This document shows positions 60,358 to 64,000 of a DNA stretch of 64,000 nt, piece after piece; position 1 is the first letter of the stretch; each line of letters opens with the position of its first letter. The stretch comes from Arthrobacter sp. KBS0703. Lineage in GTDB: Bacteria > Actinomycetota > Actinomycetes > Actinomycetales > Micrococcaceae. The position numbers and the translations under genes are program-made. The notes under the pieces are model-generated. The model was not told the DNA's origin and did no database searches. It was given only the letters and a program-made list of their open reading frames with translations. The stretch spans positions 2,046,001 to 2,110,000 of the forward strand of contig NZ_MVDG02000001.1 in assembly GCF_002008315.2 (NCBI RefSeq), given 5' to 3'.

Positions 60358-60439
60358 CTGTCTCTTATACACATCTAGATGTGTATAACGGCCCCGCGGC
60401 CATGGCGCTTATACACATCTAGATGTGTATAAGAGACAG
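60358..60439. other. Two consecutive mosaic-end adapter junctions
   Basis: A complete mosaic end (60358-60376) is followed by a partial reverse copy (60377-60388), about 19 bases of GC-rich sequence, a partial mosaic end (60408-60420) and a complete reverse copy (60421-60439). This looks like two mate-pair junction adapters meeting in a mis-joined gap. The bases between them may be genomic or artefactual. Confidence 0.93.
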
Positions 60440-60892
60440 GCGCTGGCCCGCTCCGCGGCAGCAGGCGACGACCCCGACGGCGATGAACTCGCCACCGGCA
60501 GGTTCATCCTGCTGTACGACCCCGACGGCTCGGCCGTCTGGGACGGTGAGTTCCGCATCGTTACGTACATCCGCGCCCAGCTCGAGGCCGAGATGGGCAA
60601 CGACGAGATGCTCGGCTCCGTGGCCTGGACATGGCTCGTGGAAGCCCTGGAAACGCACCACGCACCGTACCGCGCGGCCGGCGGAACAGCCACGCGCGTG
60701 CTGTCGGAAAGCTTCGGCACGCTGTCCGGGCGGCCGGGCTCGATCGACATCGAACTCCGCGCCTCCTGGACCCCTGCGAGTGCGGACATCCAGGCCCATC
60801 TTGAGGCCTGGTCCGATATGGTGTGCACGTTCGCCGGCCTCCCGCCGCTGCCCGACGGCGTCTCCGCACTACCCCGCAGGCGCCGGAACTAG
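60440..60892 (+). CDS. DUF3000 protein, C-terminal part
   Basis: The frame reads ALARSAAAGDDPDGDELATGRFILLYDPDGS, then DEMLGSVAWTWLVEAL and LSESFGTLSGRPGSIDIELRASWTP, and stops at 60892. These are the conserved C-terminal parts of DUF3000. The frame upstream is adapter, so no start codon belongs here. An RNase D gene follows, as in many actinobacteria. Confidence 0.8.
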   Translation, partial: ALARSAAAGDDPDGDELATGRFILLYDPDGSAVWDGEFRIVTYIRAQLEAEMGNDEMLGSVAWTWLVEALETHHAPYRAAGGTATRVLSESFGTLSGRPGSIDIELRASWTPASADIQAHLEAWSDMVCTFAGLPPLPDGVSALPRRRRN

Positions 60893-60950
60893 CGGGCGCC
60901 GCCTGTGCCGAATCCGTCCGCCGGCGTGCTGCCGGTAAACTAGGGGCATC

Positions 60951-62264
60951 ATGACCCCTCAAATTCCGGAAAACACCACAGCCGGCGCTCCGGCTGCTGA
61001 AACCGCACCCCACATTACGGTGGAGGGCTTCGACAGCCTCGTTCCCGTTGTCATTGATCTGGATTCGCCCCGCGACGGCGTGCCGCTGGTCATCGAAACC
61101 CAGGCGGGACTGGAGCGCTGCGCGGCCGCAATTGCAGCCGGCACCGGCCCCGCGGGTGTCGATGCGGAGCGGGCGTCCGGCTTCCGGTACGGCCAGCGGG
61201 CCTTCCTGGTGCAGATCCGGCGAGAGGGATCCGGTACCTGGCTCATCGATCCCGAACCATTCGAGGACCTTCGGATCATCAACGATGCCCTCAAGGGCGT
61301 CGAATGGATCCTGCACGCGGCCAGCCAGGACCTCCCCTGCCTCTCGGAGCTTGGCATGTGGCCGGACAAACTGTTCGACACCGAACTCGCGGCACGGCTG
61401 GCGGGGCTGCCCCGCGTGGGGCTCGCCGCGGTCATCGAGCAGCTGCTCGGATTCGGCTTGGCCAAGGAACACTCCGCCGCCGACTGGTCCACCCGCCCCC
61501 TGCCGGAGCCCTGGCTCAGGTACGCGGCCCTCGACGTCGAGGTCCTGACGGAACTGCGCGAGGAACTTATCGAACTGCTTGAGGCAGACGGGAAGCTTGA
61601 ATTCGCCGAGCAGGAGTTCGCCGCCATCCTTTCGGCGGGACTCGCGCCGCCGCGCGTCGATCCCTGGCGCAAAACGTCAGGCCTCCACCAGATCAGGGAC
61701 CGGCGCCAGCTTGCCGCCGTCCGTGAAATGTGGCTCGAACGCGACGCCCTGGCCCAGAAACGGGACGTCGCTCCCGGCCGGCTGATCCCCGATTCGTCCC
61801 TCGTGGCCGCCGCCAAGGCCATGCCGGCAACGGTCCCGCAACTCCTGGGCACCAAGGGCTTCCACGGCCGGGCCGCCCAGCGCGAGGCTCCGCGCTGGCT
61901 CCGCTGTATCTCGACTGCCCGGTCAATGGAGGACCTTCCCCCGCTGCACCTTCCCACCAACGCCCCGCCGCCGCCGCGTGTCTGGGCCGACCGCGACCTT
62001 GCTGCCGCGGAGAGGCTCTCCACTGCGCGGCCGCTGCTGCAGAAGAAGGCCGAGGAATTCAATCTTCCGTTGGAGAACCTGCTGACCCCGGACTTCCTGC
62101 GGCGCATCGCCTGGCGCCCTCCGGCCGAAATCAGCGAGGCTGCCGTTGCCGCCGACCTCCGGGGCCTGGGCGCCCGGCCATGGCAGGTCGAACTGGTCAC
62201 ACCCCTCATCACCGAAGCATTCCTCCACCCGCAGCCGCTGCCGCCGAAGGAAGCCAAGACCTAG
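60951..62264 (+). CDS. Ribonuclease D-like 3'-5' exonuclease with HRDC domain
   Basis: The 437-residue protein has a DEDDy exonuclease domain (residues about 50-210): GVDAERASGF with the first Asp and Glu, HAASQDLPCL with the second Asp, and YAALDVEVL with the Tyr and last Asp. An HRDC nucleic-acid-binding domain follows (DRRQLAAVREMWLERDALAQ). It probably trims stable RNAs such as tRNA precursors. Confidence 0.9.
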   Translation: MTPQIPENTTAGAPAAETAPHITVEGFDSLVPVVIDLDSPRDGVPLVIETQAGLERCAAAIAAGTGPAGVDAERASGFRYGQRAFLVQIRREGSGTWLIDPEPFEDLRIINDALKGVEWILHAASQDLPCLSELGMWPDKLFDTELAARLAGLPRVGLAAVIEQLLGFGLAKEHSAADWSTRPLPEPWLRYAALDVEVLTELREELIELLEADGKLEFAEQEFAAILSAGLAPPRVDPWRKTSGLHQIRDRRQLAAVREMWLERDALAQKRDVAPGRLIPDSSLVAAAKAMPATVPQLLGTKGFHGRAAQREAPRWLRCISTARSMEDLPPLHLPTNAPPPPRVWADRDLAAAERLSTARPLLQKKAEEFNLPLENLLTPDFLRRIAWRPPAEISEAAVAADLRGLGARPWQVELVTPLITEAFLHPQPLPPKEAKT

Positions 62265-62330
62265 GCGGCCGCGCCTGCGGCCGGGCTTCCTTTTCGCCGT
62301 GTCCGCCGCGCCGCAGGCTCCTTGCACCCA

Positions 62331-62350
62331 ATGTTACTGGCGAGTAACAT
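62331..62350. promoter_or_regulatory. Palindromic operator upstream of the beta-oxidation operon
   Basis: ATGTTACT and AGTAACAT form 8-bp perfect arms around GGCG, 75 bases before the thiolase start. TetR-type repressors of fatty-acid catabolism often use such sites. The gene of the regulator is not in the window. Confidence 0.6.
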
Positions 62351-62424
62351 AGGGCTCACTGTCGCCCGGATCCGCGCTGACCTCGGTCAGGATCCGGCAT
62401 CAACGTCTCAATGAGGAGCAGCAC

Positions 62425-63113
62425 GTGAGCCAACACCGAAGCAGCGGAAATCAACGCACTGTCCGCGACGTCGTCTTCGTGGACGGCGTGCGCACGCCTT
62501 TCGGCCGCGCCGGCGAGAAGGGCATCTACGCAGGAATGCGCGCTGATGACCTCGTGGTCAAGTGCATCCGCGAGCTAATGCGGCGCAACCCCGCCCTTCC
62601 CGCCGAACGCGTCGACGAAGTGGCGGTCGCCGCAACCACGCAGACCGGGGACCAGGGCCTCACCATCGGCCGGACCGCCGCCCTGCTGGCCGGCCTGCCG
62701 CGCACGGTGCCCGGCTTCGCCATCGACCGCATGTGCGCGGGCGCCATGACGGCCGTGACCACCACCGCCAGCGGCATCGGTTTCGGCGCCTATGACGTCG
62801 TCATCGCCGGCGGCGTGGAACACATGGGGAACCATCCCATGGGCGCGGGCGCCGACCCCAACCCCCGCTTTGTGTCCGAACGCCTCGTGGACCCCGCCGC
62901 GCTCAACATGGGCAACACTGCCGAAAACCTGCATGACCGTTTTCCGCGCATCACCAAGGACCGCACCGACGCATACGCGGTGGCGTCCCAGAACAAGCTG
63001 GCTGCCGCGTACAGCAACGGGGTGATCCAGCCGGACCTTGTCCCTGTGGCCACCATGAAGCCGGGCCAGGGCTGGACCGTCAACACCGTGGACGAGCCGC
63101 CGCGGCCGGGCAC
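62425..63113 (+). CDS. fadA: Acetyl-CoA C-acyltransferase (FadA-type thiolase), N-terminal part
   Basis: The GTG at 62425 follows AGGAGCAG. The frame has the thiolase start VVFVDGVRTPFGRAG, the nucleophile cysteine in IDRMCAGAMTAV (about residue 110), and the loop GGVEHMGNHPMGAG, and continues to DEPPRPGT before adapter begins. It catalyses the last step of fatty-acid beta-oxidation, giving acetyl-CoA. The remaining part is at 63152-63717. Confidence 0.9.
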
Positions 63114-63151
63114 CTGTCTCTTATACACATCTAGATGGGTATAAGAGACAG
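63114..63151. other. Mate-pair junction adapter inside the thiolase gene
   Basis: The mosaic end (63114-63132) is followed by its reverse complement with one mismatch (63133-63151, GGGTAT for GTGTAT). In intact relatives about ten residues lie between PPRPGT and PFRAHG, so genomic bases are missing here. Confidence 0.95.
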
Positions 63152-63717
63152 CCGTTCCGGGCCCACGGCCGGGTGACGGCCGGCAACGCAGCAGGACTTA
63201 ACGACGGCGCCACCGCCGCGCTGCTGGCGTCCTCCGACGCCGCCGCTGAACTGGGCCTGCCCGTCAGGATGCGGCTGGTCAGCTACGCCTACGCCGGGGT
63301 GGAACCGGAGGTCATGGGATCGGGCCTGTGCCCTCAACCGAGAAAGCCCTGGCCAACGCCGGCCTGGACATCGGCGACATCGGCCTGTTCGAAATCAACG
63401 AGGCATTTGCAGTGCAGGTCCTGAGCTTCCTGGACCACTTCGGGATCGCCGACGACGACCCCCGGGTCAACCGCTACGGCGGCGCCATCGCGGTGGGCCA
63501 CCCCCTCGCATCGTCGGGCGTCCGGCTCATGAACCAGCTGGCCCGCCAGTTCCATGAGGATCACTCAGTGCGCTACGGCATCACGGCCATGTGCGTCGGC
63601 CTTGGCATGGGTGCCACGGTCATCTGGGAAAACCCGCATCACGCAAACTACAGCGGCGCCGACCGGTCAGACATCGCCGATTCCGCTTCCACCTCAACCG
63701 CAGGAGCCTCAGCATGA
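63152..63717 (+). pseudogene. fadA: FadA-type thiolase, C-terminal part with frameshift
   Basis: The frame starts PFRAHGRVTAGNAAGLNDGAT, typical thiolase, and runs to VEPEVMGSG. Near 63320 one base is missing (GGGCC instead of GGGCCC), so the frame continues as PSTEKALANAGL, then NEAFAVQVLSF, GHPLASSGVRLMN with the catalytic His and CVGLGMGA with the catalytic Cys. The start of 3-hydroxyacyl-CoA dehydrogenase overlaps the stop (ATGA). The deletion is likely a sequencing or assembly error close to the adapter. Confidence 0.85.
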
Positions 63718-64000
63718 GCGCCGCAGATTTCCGCAAGCTTGCCGACCTTTTCCCGGATGAGACGGTCACCCATTCCTATGTGCAGGATATCGAGCTGCCG
63801 GCCGTGGGCGGCGACACCAGTCCGGGCGTCCTCGCCCTGATCACGCTCGACAACGGGCTGGACCACACCAAGCCCACCACGCTGGGACCCAACACCCTGG
63901 TGGAACTCGGGACCGTGCTCGAGGGCCTCAGGGAGCGGGCCGCCAATGGCGAGATTGTCGGCGTCGGAGTGACGGGCAAGCCGCATTACCTGGTGGCCGG
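63714..64000 (+). CDS. fadB: 3-hydroxyacyl-CoA dehydrogenase / enoyl-CoA hydratase (FadB-type), N-terminal part
   Basis: The gene runs off the right edge; 95 residues are visible. The sequence LPAVGGDTSPGVLALITLDNGLDHTKPTTLGP resembles the N-terminal hydratase domain of trifunctional FadB-type proteins (crotonase fold, ALITLDN). The start overlaps the thiolase stop by four bases, giving the classical fadA-fadB operon of beta-oxidation. Confidence 0.8.
   Translation, partial: MSAADFRKLADLFPDETVTHSYVQDIELPAVGGDTSPGVLALITLDNGLDHTKPTTLGPNTLVELGTVLEGLRERAANGEIVGVGVTGKPHYLVA

Overview
The window looks like chromosome of a high-GC actinobacterium of the Micrococcaceae, most likely the Arthrobacter/Pseudarthrobacter group. 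This is judged from gene order and protein style: trpE, two small membrane-protein genes, trpC, trpB, trpA and lgt in one run, an uncoupled gltBD, long-form hisG, MT0933-like and TIGR03085-like proteins, and the DUF3000/RNase D/fadA/fadB order. No rRNA or species marker is present, so the genus is an inference.

Layout. (1) 1-11.7 kb is an accessory catabolic region. A minus-strand operon encodes a ribose-type ABC importer (ATPase, two permeases, lipoprotein), two short-chain dehydrogenases and a SnoaL-like protein. A second binding-lipoprotein gene (1-288) and an XRE-cupin regulator lie at its far side. A divergent plus-strand operon encodes a second SnoaL-like protein, a beta-ketoadipyl-CoA-type thiolase and both subunits of a 3-oxoacid CoA-transferase. 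The two lipoprotein/importer promoters share a nearly identical 34-bp element, so they probably form one regulon that imports a compound and degrades it to acyl-CoA. (2) 11.7-14.7 kb is a decayed zone: a truncated FAH-family hydrolase joined to a broken amidohydrolase, a broken tyrosine recombinase and a tRNA-Leu, probably the scarred edge of an old integrated element. (3) 14.9-31.1 kb holds core genes: ANTAR response regulator, pyk, gltD, gltB, lgt, the trp genes and hisI. (4) 31.2-37.6 kb is a second accessory block: epimerase, LacI regulator, Gfo/Idh/MocA dehydrogenase with sugar isomerase, and an unusual membrane hydrolase. (5) 37.8-49.5 kb holds a TIGR03085 protein, hisF, hisG, hisE, the riboflavin operon under an FMN riboswitch, rpe, rsmB, fmt, def and a nuclease-like protein. 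(6) 49.6-50.5 kb is a tRNA cluster (Val, Gly, Cys, Val, Gly, Val). (7) 50.6-64 kb holds an antitoxin-like protein, ZapE-like ATPase, rhodanese with SufE, YbaK, hydrolases, msrB, DUF6421, threonine aldolase, DUF3000, RNase D and the start of a fatty-acid beta-oxidation operon.

The most important technical observation is that the synthetic Tn5 mosaic end used in Nextera libraries occurs at four loci (23747, 24106, 60358-60439, 63114). Most are back-to-back pairs, as in mate-pair junction adapters. They break lgt, the DUF3000 gene and the second thiolase. These genes are probably intact in the organism; the breaks are assembly artefacts. Short peptides such as MCIRDS, MYKRQ, SLIHI and LLYTS encoded there are translated adapter, not biology.

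No CRISPR array, rRNA, prophage or complete transposon was seen. I found no clearly new defence or mobile system; the best biological leads are the co-regulated import/catabolism module at the left end and the hydrolase whose fold appears to be split by a multi-pass membrane domain.
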